A stretch of 64,000 bases of DNA from M1-B18 sp048264125 (GTDB taxonomy: Bacteria > Bacillota > Clostridia > Peptostreptococcales > Natronincolaceae), in NCBI GenBank assembly GCA_048264125.1, contig JBLXDM010000011.1, positions 102,118 to 166,117 on the forward strand. The letters are read 5' to 3'. The position numbers and the translations under genes are program-made. Below the pieces are notes generated by a model. The model was given only the letters and a program-made list of their open reading frames with translations. It searched no databases and was not told where the DNA came from. Shown here in pieces: positions 8,445-16,223 of this stretch. The stretch's first letter is position 1; each line of letters opens with the position of its first letter.

Positions 8445-9173
8445 ATGGAAAATGCAAAATTTTATATTGCAGCAAAGGGCTTTATTTTTTATGGTGATAG
8501 GTTCCTAATACTTAAGAAATATCAATACAATGAGCCTGGAAAATGGGAGCTGCCGGGAGGAAGGCTACAGGCTGGTGAAGCGCCACTCATTGCGCTTGAA
8601 AGAGAGGTATGGGAGGAAGCAGGGCTGAAGATAACCGTTAAAAGGCTTTTGAGCACCTGGAGCTATAGGATTGATTCCACAGAGGAGCTGGTAGGATTAA
8701 ACTTTCTCTGTAATACGGCTTCCGATTTTGTCAGCTTATCTAAGGAGCATACGGACTATCGGTGGATTACAGCGTCAGAGGTAAACCAATATGATTTTTA
8801 TCAAGGAGTAACCGAGGAATTACACCTATTGGATAATGAAGGGACCATAAGCACAGAAGGGCAGAGCAGAGCAGCGGAGAAGGGGTTACCAATAAAAAAA
8901 ATATCAATGATTGATGAGTTCAATCAAGTTAAGAAGTGGAAGGATATTACTATACTCTCCATTCTAGCAATTATACCCTGCTTAGCTTTATTTAATAGTA
9001 GGTTTTATCTGTTAGGCTTTGTGGCATTAATTTCAGTATTTGGGTTCTCAATGTACGCCAATAGCAAGTATAAATGTCCGGCCTGCGACAAGCAATTAGA
9101 CATTAGAACCAAGGATATCTACTGTCCTCAATGCGGTGTTCAATTGAAGGAAATAGTAGAGGGGGAAGAGTAG
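8445..9173 (+). CDS. Nudix hydrolase fused to membrane segments and a zinc ribbon
   Basis: A 242-residue fusion. Residues 5-135 are a Nudix domain with a complete box (GGRLQAGE, seven residues, then REVWEEAGL), able to hydrolyse nucleoside-diphosphate-linked substrates with Mg2+. Two membrane segments follow (about 168-205), then a C-terminal zinc ribbon with CPACDKQL and CPQCGVQL. ATG 8445 is chosen because CTGGGGAG lies nine bases upstream; ATG 8436 directly abuts it. The zinc ribbon and Nudix domains would both be cytoplasmic with two passes. The substrate is unknown. The next gene follows after one base. Confidence 0.85.
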   Translation: MENAKFYIAAKGFIFYGDRFLILKKYQYNEPGKWELPGGRLQAGEAPLIALEREVWEEAGLKITVKRLLSTWSYRIDSTEELVGLNFLCNTASDFVSLSKEHTDYRWITASEVNQYDFYQGVTEELHLLDNEGTISTEGQSRAAEKGLPIKKISMIDEFNQVKKWKDITILSILAIIPCLALFNSRFYLLGFVALISVFGFSMYANSKYKCPACDKQLDIRTKDIYCPQCGVQLKEIVEGEE

Positions 9174-9174
9174 C

Positions 9175-9441
9175 ATGAAAAATAAGAATTGGAGCTTTAT
9201 AAAGCATCTTATGCTTTCTGCAATGATAGCTATAGTGGCATATATATTATTAGCATTTTTACCTTCAGCACAGGAGGCAACCAGTATTGGAATTATCGGT
9301 GGAGCAGATGGTCCTACGGCAATTTATATAGCAGGAGGCTTTAAAGGGCTACTGACTATAAATAGCCTTCCATATGTTGTATTTGCAATATTGCTGTTTC
9401 TATACAAACCCATCAGAAGAAGCATTAAGAAGGGTAAATAA
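9175..9441 (+). CDS. mini-protein with the decarboxylase beta-subunit signature loop
   Basis: An 88-residue protein with two membrane segments flanking SIGIIGGADGPTAIYIA. That sequence is the conserved sodium-site loop of the beta subunit of Na+-translocating decarboxylases (OadB, GcdB, MmdB), which normally have some 370-430 residues and many membrane segments. Here it has its own start codon overlapping nearly with the stop of the Nudix gene (one-base gap) and an intact frame. No alpha or gamma subunit is near. It may be a captured fragment maintained as a small membrane protein. Function unknown. Confidence 0.7.
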   Translation: MKNKNWSFIKHLMLSAMIAIVAYILLAFLPSAQEATSIGIIGGADGPTAIYIAGGFKGLLTINSLPYVVFAILLFLYKPIRRSIKKGK

Positions 9442-9455
9442 TCCTATGATTATAT

Positions 9456-9486
9456 CAAAAAAAAGAAACTGCCCATAAAGGGCAGT
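9456..9486 (-). terminator. intrinsic terminator of the cold-shock gene
   Basis: Read on the minus strand, ACTGCCC and GGGCAGT pair around TTTAT and are followed by TTTCTTTTTTTT. It ends the cold-shock transcript and may also stop the convergent Nudix operon. Confidence 0.85.
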
Positions 9487-9494
9487 CGCTGTTA

Positions 9495-9695
9495 TTATAG
9501 CTTGCTTACGTTCTCAGCTTGAAGTCCTCTGTTACCTTGAACTACATCAAACTGAACTTTTTGGCCTTCTTCAAGTGACTTAAAGCCGTTTCCTGCGATA
9601 GATGAGAAGTGTACAAACACATCATCTTCTCCTGGAACTTCGATAAATCCAAAGCCTTTTTCTGCGTTAAACCATTTTACTGTACCTGTTTTCAT
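9495..9695 (-). CDS. csp: cold-shock protein, CspA family
   Basis: A 66-residue single cold-shock domain. RNP1 is KGFGFIEV and RNP2 is DVFVHFSSI, both complete. Such proteins bind single-stranded RNA and DNA and act as RNA chaperones. TTTTGGAGG precedes the ATG. The transcript has a leader of about 125 bases with a long hairpin, a promoter with near-consensus boxes, and its own terminator, so it is monocistronic. Confidence 0.97.
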   Translation of the reverse strand: MKTGTVKWFNAEKGFGFIEVPGEDDVFVHFSSIAGNGFKSLEEGQKVQFDVVQGNRGLQAENVSKL

Positions 9696-9743
9696 TTAAA
9701 AAACCTCCAAAATATAATTTGTTTCATAATTGATGAAAAAATA

Positions 9744-9798
9744 TTCACATATTATGAAGTGATCAATTTATAGATTGATACACTTTATAATATGTGAA
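9744..9798 (-). promoter_or_regulatory. long hairpin in the cold-shock 5' leader
   Basis: TTCACATATTATGAAGTG (9744-9761) pairs with CACTTTATAATATGTGAA (9781-9798), with one mismatch (C-A in the mRNA, G-T on the other strand). The inner arms ATCAAT/ATTGAT add six pairs after a one-base bulge, leaving a small loop. It lies 48 bases before the start codon. Long structured leaders are known for cold-shock mRNAs and affect stability and translation at low temperature; that role is inferred here. Confidence 0.7.
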
Positions 9799-9827
9799 TT
9801 ATAAACTCCATCTATACGACCTTTTTT

Positions 9828-9856
9828 AGTATACTACAGAAGTTAAATTATGTCAA
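9828..9856 (-). promoter_or_regulatory. promoter of the cold-shock gene
   Basis: On the minus strand TTGACA (9856-9851) and TATACT (9833-9828) are 17 bases apart, placing the start of transcription near 9821 and giving a leader of about 125 bases. Confidence 0.75.
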
Positions 9857-10000
9857 CGATATATTTTTTATTTTTTTGCTAGTTTTGGATTATATATCTA
9901 TCTGAAAAATATTAAGCTCAATATGGAGCAAAGGTCTTTACTACTGAAGCATATTTATTATATCATAATACTCTAAATACCTAATGAAGGACTGATAAAC

Positions 10001-10645
10001 ATGAAATATAAAACAATAACAGCTCCAAAGCTTCCTCAAGTCCTAAAGGAATTTGAGGAGACTCAATACGAGATAGAAGCTGATGCCTCCTACGAAGGTC
10101 TGGAGATAAAGGATATAGCTTTGGAGGATTATCGAGTGGACGGCTTAAGCTTCCGACAGACGATATTTAAAAATGTAGAATTTAAGGAAACCATTTTAAA
10201 AGCAATAGATTTAACGGATGTCAGATTTGTGGATTGTGATTTATCCAATATTGATCTCAGCAATGCGATCATCCATAGAACTGAGTTTATTAATTGCAAG
10301 CTTATGGGTATAAGGCTCAGTGATGCCACCTTCAACAATGTTCTATTTGAAGGCTGCATAATTAGCTACGGGAATTTTAGATTCAGCAGGCTAAAGCAGG
10401 TGATTTTTGATGAATGTAATCTACAGAGCATAGACCTTCAGTCCTCAGAGCTTAGCAAGGTGAGCTTTAACGGCTCTAATCTCAGACAGGCTGAGCTTTC
10501 GGGCACAAAACTGGCAGGAATAGATTTTAGCACCTGCGAAATAGAGGGTATAGGAGCCAGAATAGAGGATGTCAGGGGAGCGATTGTAGATCCTATTCAG
10601 GCAGCAGAGCTTTCCAGATTAATGGGATTGATATTGAAGCCATAA
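10001..10645 (+). CDS. pentapeptide-repeat protein
   Basis: A 214-residue protein built from A(D/N)LxX-type repeats between about residues 45 and 185, for example LTDVRF, LSNIDLSNAI, LQSIDLQSSELSKVSF, SNLRQAELSG. Such proteins fold into a right-handed quadrilateral beta helix. Some mimic DNA and protect gyrase from quinolones, but most have no known role and nothing here decides it. No signal peptide, so cytoplasmic. The start has no strong ribosome site (GGACTGATAAAC before ATG). It appears to be a single-gene unit. Confidence 0.85.
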   Translation: MKYKTITAPKLPQVLKEFEETQYEIEADASYEGLEIKDIALEDYRVDGLSFRQTIFKNVEFKETILKAIDLTDVRFVDCDLSNIDLSNAIIHRTEFINCKLMGIRLSDATFNNVLFEGCIISYGNFRFSRLKQVIFDECNLQSIDLQSSELSKVSFNGSNLRQAELSGTKLAGIDFSTCEIEGIGARIEDVRGAIVDPIQAAELSRLMGLILKP

Positions 10646-10700
10646 ATGAAGGCTTATAGGCTTGATATTAAGAAATTTACTGTATATATTGATACACTAC

Positions 10701-10716
10701 TGTGGCAAATGCCACA
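10701..10716. promoter_or_regulatory. perfect 16-base palindrome, CRP/FNR-like
   Basis: TGTGGCAAATGCCACA is a perfect palindrome with the TGTG-N8-CACA layout used by Crp/Fnr-family regulators. It lies in the 205-base gap before the DUF2318 operon, upstream of a terminator-like hairpin. Which gene it serves is not clear. Confidence 0.45.
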
Positions 10717-10752
10717 TTATTTCTCAACAATTCAATAGATTAAGGGCATACG

Positions 10753-10774
10753 CAGGCTGATATAGCCTGTTTTT
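10753..10774 (+). terminator. intrinsic terminator upstream of the DUF2318 operon
   Basis: CAGGCT and AGCCTG pair around a five-base loop and are followed by TTTTTATTTT. It lies 108 bases after the pentapeptide-repeat gene and 77 bases before the DUF2318 gene, so it may end the former or attenuate the latter. Confidence 0.7.
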
Positions 10775-10850
10775 ATTTTGCTGCAAAACTGGCACGATAA
10801 TTGCAAAGTTATATATAGTCTAGATAAAATAATGATTTGGAGGAAAGTAC

Positions 10851-11432
10851 ATGACAAAAAAACAAATAAATAAAAGAGATCAGTTTACACAGTCCAACAA
10901 AAGCAAACTCCCTATAATAGCACTGGCTATAGGGATAGTAGTGATAGCTGCCTTTCTATTCATTAGGACAGCAGGGAAGGATAAAGCTGAGGGAGCATAC
11001 TTCGGTGAAGCTGTAGCAAGCTCCCGCTCCTATGTAGGTGAATTTATTTCTATGACATCTATTAGCCCAACCATTGATGGTGATAAGGTGAAGCTATCTC
11101 TTGAAGAAATAGATAAAAACAATATTGTGTTCTTCGAGATAGCAAATGATAGCAATGAGCAGGTACCCCTGATGGCCTATATCACTCCCTCGGGTAGATT
11201 ATTCGTTGGCAGCAGCCTATGCGAGCCCTGCCGTGGCCGTACCTTTTCACTGGCCGGCGAGACTCTGGTTTGCGATACCTGCCGAACCACCTATGATGTC
11301 GAAACCCATGAATATATTTCAGGATCACCTGTATGCGGACAATACCCCCCTGTGAATATGAATCCGGTGGTAGTTGACGGTGAGGTAGAAATACAGCTGC
11401 AGGATATTCTAAGCTGGAAAAGTCGTATATAG
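10851..11432 (+). CDS. DUF2318 membrane-anchored metal-binding protein
   Basis: A 193-residue protein with a basic N-terminus, one membrane anchor (about 23-42) and an extracytoplasmic DUF2318 domain. The Cys pairs CEPC and CDTC and a final PVCGQYPP are the conserved metal- or Fe-S-binding residues of the family. GGAGGAAAGTAC precedes the ATG. It heads an operon with an anchor protein, two FtsX-type permeases and a LolD-type ATPase. Similar sets occur with iron-uptake components such as FTR1 and P19 in Campylobacter; here FTR1 is absent. A role in delivering iron or another metal to or from the permease is inferred. Confidence 0.85.
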   Translation: MTKKQINKRDQFTQSNKSKLPIIALAIGIVVIAAFLFIRTAGKDKAEGAYFGEAVASSRSYVGEFISMTSISPTIDGDKVKLSLEEIDKNNIVFFEIANDSNEQVPLMAYITPSGRLFVGSSLCEPCRGRTFSLAGETLVCDTCRTTYDVETHEYISGSPVCGQYPPVNMNPVVVDGEVEIQLQDILSWKSRI

Positions 11433-11459
11433 TGCATTTAAATTTAAGGAGATGAGAAC

Positions 11460-11807
11460 ATGAAGAATGAATTAGATCAAGACAACAGCCTAAATCCACC
11501 TGAAAAAGGTAATAAGAACAGCAATGGTGGTCCCGACTTCTGGAAATATTTAAATATTGTATTATTAGCAGTGCTTATAATCATAGGAGCAAATCGTTTC
11601 ATTTTACCTATGATTGGAGGAGGCAACAGCAATTTAAGCCAAGTTGGTTTAGAATATTATGCAGAAAACTATGGTGAAGAATTGGGTACAGATGGTGTAG
11701 AATCTAAGGTTCAAAATTTAGGCTGCCACAGTGAGATTCATATTTATAAGGATGGCACATTAGTTATGAGACTAAGCTATTTCAATGGTAAGGTCTATGA
11801 GCTCTAA
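11460..11807 (+). CDS. single-pass membrane protein of unknown function
   Basis: A 115-residue protein: a hydrophilic Asn/Pro/Gly-rich start, one membrane segment (about 33-55), and an extracytoplasmic tail with EYYAENYGEE and one Cys (LGCHSEIHIYKDG). AAGGAGATGAG precedes the ATG. It is 27 bases after the DUF2318 gene and 30 bases before the first permease, and is likely an accessory part of that transporter. The CHSEIH segment could bind a metal, but this is only suggestive. Confidence 0.65.
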   Translation: MKNELDQDNSLNPPEKGNKNSNGGPDFWKYLNIVLLAVLIIIGANRFILPMIGGGNSNLSQVGLEYYAENYGEELGTDGVESKVQNLGCHSEIHIYKDGTLVMRLSYFNGKVYEL

Positions 11808-11837
11808 TTTAATCACATTGGATTGAGGAGTGTAATA

Positions 11838-13031
11838 ATGAATATATTTCAAATAGCCTTTAATAACATTAAAAGACGCAAGGTGAAAATGGTCTTTTTA
11901 GCCCTTGGCCTATTAGTCGGAGTTACTACAGTGGTTGCCTTCTTAAGCATAATAGAAGCTATGACAGTGGATTTGGGGGACAGAATAGACGAGTTCGGTG
12001 CTAATGTAGTGATACTCCCACGTTCAGAAGGGCTTGAGGTTCATTACGGCAATACATTGCTTTCGGATTTAAACTTTGACATTGAAAGGCTTACTCTTGA
12101 GGATATACCAAAGATCTATAATTCCTCCGTAGCAGAATTTATAAACATTGTTTCCCCAAAGCTGGTGGGGGCTGTGGATATTAATAACCAAAAAAGCCTG
12201 CTGGTAGGAGTTGAAACCAAAAAAGAGTTCATTCAAAAACCATGGTTTTCTCTTCAGCAGCCATTAAATCAAGGTAACTCAATGACAGATTTGGCTCTCC
12301 TTGAGGTTCCGGAGGATGGTATTATTCTAGGGGCATCAGCTGCAGAGGCATTGAAGCTGAAAACAGGTGACGATGTATCGATAAATGACAGGAGCTTTAA
12401 GGTCTTTGGATTGCTGAATAAATTAGGTAGTGAGGAGGATGGCCTTATATATGCCAATCTCACAGCAGTACAGGAGCTTCTAAATAGACCCGGTGAGCTT
12501 TCAATGATAGAGGTCTCTGCCTATTGCAATGCATGCCCTATAGAGGAAATTACAATGGGGCTGGAGGAGGCACTACCTCATGGCAAAGGAATACCCCTAC
12601 GTCAGGCAGCACTTTTTAGAGAGGAGACCATAGGCCAATTTTCAACCTTCGGCTATGCGCTTTCCGGAATGGTATTGTTAATAGCAGCGCTGGTGGTTCT
12701 TATCACCATGCTTTCATCAGTAAATGAAAGGACTAGAGAAATCGGAATTTTTAGAGCGATAGGCTTTAGAAAAGGTCATATATTGCAAATTATATTCCTA
12801 GAGGTTGGAATGGTAAGCGTGGTGGGTGGTATCGCAGGTTATGGTCTTGGAAGCCTGGCAGCAAAATATGCAGGGCCATATCTTGCTCAGCTTCAGGGTG
12901 ATATCCCTCTAAGGCCCGAGCTACTGTTGCCAGCAGTATTACTTTCAACCGGACTGGCCATAATTGCCAGTGCCTACCCTGCGCTGAAGGCAGCCAGGTT
13001 AAATCCAGCAGAAGCACTTAGGTTTATATAA
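11838..13031 (+). CDS. ABC transporter permease, FtsX/MacB type (first)
   Basis: A 397-residue permease with an N-terminal membrane segment (about 18-40), a periplasm-like outer domain of some 220 residues, and three C-terminal segments ending in NPAEALRFI, the typical FtsX-domain architecture. ATG 11838 follows GAGGAG by seven bases; an in-frame TTG at 11823 has no ribosome site. The outer domain has CNACP, a Cys pair lacking in the second permease. The paired permease at 13794 is a paralogue, so the transporter is probably a heterodimer with the ATPase between them. Confidence 0.9.
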   Translation: MNIFQIAFNNIKRRKVKMVFLALGLLVGVTTVVAFLSIIEAMTVDLGDRIDEFGANVVILPRSEGLEVHYGNTLLSDLNFDIERLTLEDIPKIYNSSVAEFINIVSPKLVGAVDINNQKSLLVGVETKKEFIQKPWFSLQQPLNQGNSMTDLALLEVPEDGIILGASAAEALKLKTGDDVSINDRSFKVFGLLNKLGSEEDGLIYANLTAVQELLNRPGELSMIEVSAYCNACPIEEITMGLEEALPHGKGIPLRQAALFREETIGQFSTFGYALSGMVLLIAALVVLITMLSSVNERTREIGIFRAIGFRKGHILQIIFLEVGMVSVVGGIAGYGLGSLAAKYAGPYLAQLQGDIPLRPELLLPAVLLSTGLAIIASAYPALKAARLNPAEALRFI

Positions 13032-13063
13032 AGCTATGATGACAATAACAAGGGAGGCAGACT

Positions 13064-13780
13064 ATGTCTGAAATTATGATTTCTATAAACAATATTATGA
13101 AAAACTATAAATCTATGGGGGATGAGGTTCAGGCCTTAAAGGGGGTATCCTTATCTATAGGAAAGGGTGAATCCGTAAGTGTTATGGGCCATTCTGGCTC
13201 AGGAAAAAGCACATTACTATCAATCATAGGGGCTCTTAATCCTCCGACTTCTGGAAGAATAGAAATTGACGGAATAGATATATACGGTTTGTCACAGGAA
13301 AAAAGGGCTGACTTCAGAAGGGAATATCTTGGCTTTGTCTTCCAGCAATTTCAGCTGATCCCCTATTTGACAGCCCATGAAAATGTAATGCTTCCTTTAA
13401 CCACCACAAAGAGGTCAAATAAAGAAAAGCAGGAAATGGCGGAGGAGGCCCTCATAAGGGTTGGTTTAGGCAATAAGCTTAAAAGACTTCCTAATCAGCT
13501 TTCAGGGGGCGAGCAGGAGAGGGTAGCGATAGCGAGGGCTATAGTGAACGAGCCTCCGCTAATCCTGGCAGACGAGCCCACCGGTAGCCTAGATACTAAA
13601 ACAGGCGATGAAATTATGGCGCTTTTTCAGAAGCTAAATGAGGAAGGCTTAACTGTGCTGATGGTTACTCATAATCCGGATAATGTTAAATACCTAAACC
13701 GTACCATAATGATGAAGGATGGACTTCTATTCAATAATGATGAAAATATAATCAGCGCTATAAACAAGACTAGATTGTAA
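13064..13780 (+). CDS. ABC transporter ATPase, LolD/MacB type
   Basis: A 238-residue ATPase with Walker A GHSGSGKST, Q loop in FVFQQFQLIPYLTAHENV, signature LSGGEQERVAIARAI, Walker B LILADEPTGSLD and H loop VTHN. The LIPYLTAHENV segment is typical for the LolD/MacB/FtsE group that drives type VII ABC systems by mechanotransmission rather than classic transport. AGGGAGG precedes the ATG. It lies between the two permease genes. Confidence 0.93.
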   Translation: MSEIMISINNIMKNYKSMGDEVQALKGVSLSIGKGESVSVMGHSGSGKSTLLSIIGALNPPTSGRIEIDGIDIYGLSQEKRADFRREYLGFVFQQFQLIPYLTAHENVMLPLTTTKRSNKEKQEMAEEALIRVGLGNKLKRLPNQLSGGEQERVAIARAIVNEPPLILADEPTGSLDTKTGDEIMALFQKLNEEGLTVLMVTHNPDNVKYLNRTIMMKDGLLFNNDENIISAINKTRL

Positions 13781-13793
13781 CGGAGGGGAAAGG

Positions 13794-15056
13794 ATGAAGC
13801 TCTATAATATTTCTATAAATAATCTCCTGCGTAGAAAGGCTAAGCTGATGTTTGTGCTAATTGGATTAATCATCGGCATTTCCACCATCGTCTCAGTTTA
13901 TGGTGTGGTAGAGGCAATGAAGCTTGAAATGTCCCGTCAGGTATCAGAGTTTGGCGTTAATGTAGTAATTACCCCAGATGCTGGTGGACTTGCTTTTTCC
14001 TATGGGGGAATAACTCTGCCAGAGATAATGTATGATGTGGAGCAGCTGACTAATAAGGATGTAGATACGGTGGCTACAATATCCTCAAGGGAAATGCTTA
14101 AAATAATTTCCCCAAAGCTATTGGGCCTGGCAAAGCTGGAGAATCATCAAAAAGCTCTGGTGGTAGGTGCAAATCTGCAGGAGGAGTTTACAATAAAACC
14201 ATGGCTGAGGCTTAAGGAGATTGATGAAGCTGAAGCAGACAACGACAATGAGGCTAGTGCTGAAGAAGGCGACGAGAAGATGCCCTTTCAAGCAATTAAT
14301 CTATCTCGACAGGATTTGGAGCTGCTTACCCTGGAAGACAATCAAATAATTGTTGGCTTTATGTCTGCCGCTTCACTGAGTCTCGCTGAGGGATCAGTGC
14401 TGCAGCTTGAGGGACAGGAATTTGAGGTCTATGGTGTACTGGATGAAAGCGGCAACAGTGAGGATAATCAGATTTTTATGAACCTTAAGACAGCGCAAGA
14501 ACTTTTGAACAAACCGGATGAAATCACCGTGATCGAAATGGCGGTGGACTATTCATTGTCATCGGAGGAGAAGCTGCTGGCTGAGCTGGAAACAGCTTTA
14601 CCCCATACCAAAATAACCAGCATGAGACAGGAAGCTCTACGAAGGGATGAAATGCTAACTCGTTTGGTTAGGTTTGGAATGACCATTTCTATTCTGGTGC
14701 TGCTTATAGGTATGCTGGTGGTTGGTCTAACAATGTTCAGCTCTGTAAGGGAAAGAACCCGGGAGATTGGAGTTTTCAGAGCCCTTGGCTTTAGAAAAAC
14801 TGATATTGCTAAGCTTATATTGCTAGAGGGCCTTCTGATAAGTATTGCAGGTGGTATCATCGGATATCTGTTTGGAATGCTATTGGCTCATTATTCCGGT
14901 GAATTTATAGCCGGAGCTGAAATTGTAGTTCAATGGAAATTAAGCACATTAATTATGGCTGTCGGTCTATCTGTTTTTATGGGGCTTATATCTAGTCTAT
15001 ATCCTGCATATAGGGCTGCAAATCAAGACCCAGTAGAGGCGTTGCGCTTCTTTTAA
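13794..15056 (+). CDS. ABC transporter permease, FtsX/MacB type (second)
   Basis: A 420-residue paralogue of the permease at 11838: same N-terminal NLLRRKAKLMFVLIGL start, outer domain, and three C-terminal membrane segments ending DPVEALRFF. It differs by an acidic insertion near residue 140-165 (EADNDNEASAEEGDE) in the outer domain. An acidic loop could take part in cation binding, though that is only inferred. CGGAGGGGAAAGG precedes the ATG. A good terminator follows, so this is the end of the operon that began with DUF2318. Confidence 0.9.
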   Translation: MKLYNISINNLLRRKAKLMFVLIGLIIGISTIVSVYGVVEAMKLEMSRQVSEFGVNVVITPDAGGLAFSYGGITLPEIMYDVEQLTNKDVDTVATISSREMLKIISPKLLGLAKLENHQKALVVGANLQEEFTIKPWLRLKEIDEAEADNDNEASAEEGDEKMPFQAINLSRQDLELLTLEDNQIIVGFMSAASLSLAEGSVLQLEGQEFEVYGVLDESGNSEDNQIFMNLKTAQELLNKPDEITVIEMAVDYSLSSEEKLLAELETALPHTKITSMRQEALRRDEMLTRLVRFGMTISILVLLIGMLVVGLTMFSSVRERTREIGVFRALGFRKTDIAKLILLEGLLISIAGGIIGYLFGMLLAHYSGEFIAGAEIVVQWKLSTLIMAVGLSVFMGLISSLYPAYRAANQDPVEALRFF

Positions 15057-15063
15057 AGTTCTA

Positions 15064-15099
15064 ACGTACTGTATATAGTAATTATACAGTGCGTTTTTT
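15064..15099 (+). terminator. intrinsic terminator of the DUF2318-permease operon
   Basis: ACGTACTGTATA and TATACAGTGCGT form a 12-base-pair stem with one wobble, followed by TTTTTT. Confidence 0.88.
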
Positions 15100-15189
15100 A
15101 ATTAGTTTTACATCTTCAAAAAATCTTCATATTTATGCTGTAAACTAATAAGTATCAATATTGCAGAATTAACTTCTATTACTTTAGTA

Positions 15190-15603
15190 ATGCAGAATTG
15201 GGTGATAAATATATTAACAACCGGAGATAAAATCTTAATAGCTGTTCTTTTAATACTAAACCTTCTGGCTTTAGTATTTACAGTAAGGGGCAATGCCGCT
15301 AATGCTTTAGAGAATTATGCAGTAATTCAAATAAATGGTGAAGTCATTGAAAAAATTCAATACAGCAAAAACAGCGAGCTAATAGCCTATAGCTTTAAAT
15401 TTGGTGATGAAATCGGAGAAATAGAAATTAAAGATGGAAGGGTAAGGATGAAGGCTATGGATAAAAGCATATGCCCTGAAGGCATTTGCTCCGATACCGG
15501 ATGGATTGAAGGCTCCTATGAAAGCATAGTATGTCTACCGAATAAAATCATTGTTACTTTGGAAAAGGTTGAAGAAAGTACTTTAGATGTTATTTCAAGA
15601 TAA
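15190..15603 (+). CDS. NusG domain II-containing membrane protein
   Basis: A 137-residue protein with an N-terminal membrane segment and a NusG domain II-like fold outside. It has the conserved CPEGICSDTGWI and IVCLPNKIIVTL segments typical for this family in clostridia, where it is often found beside FMN-binding/ApbE or thioredoxin-type genes. The Cys residues may carry a redox or metal role. No clear ribosome site stands before the ATG, so the start is less certain. It opens the metal-resistance block. Confidence 0.75.
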   Translation: MQNWVINILTTGDKILIAVLLILNLLALVFTVRGNAANALENYAVIQINGEVIEKIQYSKNSELIAYSFKFGDEIGEIEIKDGRVRMKAMDKSICPEGICSDTGWIEGSYESIVCLPNKIIVTLEKVEESTLDVISR

Positions 15604-15691
15604 TATTACTTTCGCAGGAGGATGTGGCACGATACGTGCATTTATATTATTAGATTTAAAACTTAAATTTTAGTATAGGAGGTTATATTTT

Positions 15692-15919
15692 ATGAGAGAG
15701 CATGGAAAAAAACATGGATTATTAATGCTATTATGCTGTTTAATACCTGTACTTCTCATTGCATTTCTGCCCAGACTAGGTATTAATCTAGGCCCATTTT
15801 CAAGACTGGCACCCTTTGCAGTATTTCTGCTTTGTCCATTAATGCATTTGGGAATGATGTTCTTTATGGTTAAAGGCAAGCAGCAGAATAACGATCAAAA
15901 TGATAGAAGTGAGCTGTAG
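15692..15919 (+). CDS. DUF2933-like small membrane protein
   Basis: A 75-residue protein with two membrane segments and CPLMHLGMMFFM. That Cys-Met-His-Met-rich helix is typical of the DUF2933 family, which accompanies copper and other heavy-metal efflux genes. ATAGGAGG precedes the ATG. It lies upstream of the CsoR-like regulator and CopA, which fits a role in metal handling at the membrane. Confidence 0.75.
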   Translation: MREHGKKHGLLMLLCCLIPVLLIAFLPRLGINLGPFSRLAPFAVFLLCPLMHLGMMFFMVKGKQQNNDQNDRSEL

Positions 15920-15986
15920 TTATCGCTTTATAGATTGTAGCATTTACCACAATTGATGTGTTATTTCATTTAAAGGGAGTGTTGTA

Positions 15987-16136
15987 ATGGAAAAAATTTT
16001 ACCAATAATATTACTGGTAGCAATGGTATTTGTAATGAGGAAAGGCGGCTGCTGCCAAAGCCATAGAGATAGCGGAATAAGGAGTAAAAAGACAGGAAAA
16101 AGCTGCTGCAGCGAAGAGCTTCATCAGGATAAATAA
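15987..16136 (+). CDS. small Cys-rich membrane protein
   Basis: A 49-residue reading frame: one N-terminal membrane segment (IILLVAMVFVM) followed by a short basic tail with two Cys pairs, GGCCQSH and SCCSEE. AAAGGGAG lies eight bases before the ATG. It stands between the DUF2933-like gene and the CsoR-like gene. The Cys pairs suggest metal binding; no named family is recognised. Confidence 0.6.
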   Translation: MEKILPIILLVAMVFVMRKGGCCQSHRDSGIRSKKTGKSCCSEELHQDK

Positions 16137-16223
16137 ATTCAATAAAATCAATATAGGCGGAGATATGCTCTCTGCCTATTGACCTATATATGAAATTTTT
16201 TCAAAGAGCAGGGAGGGATGCAG

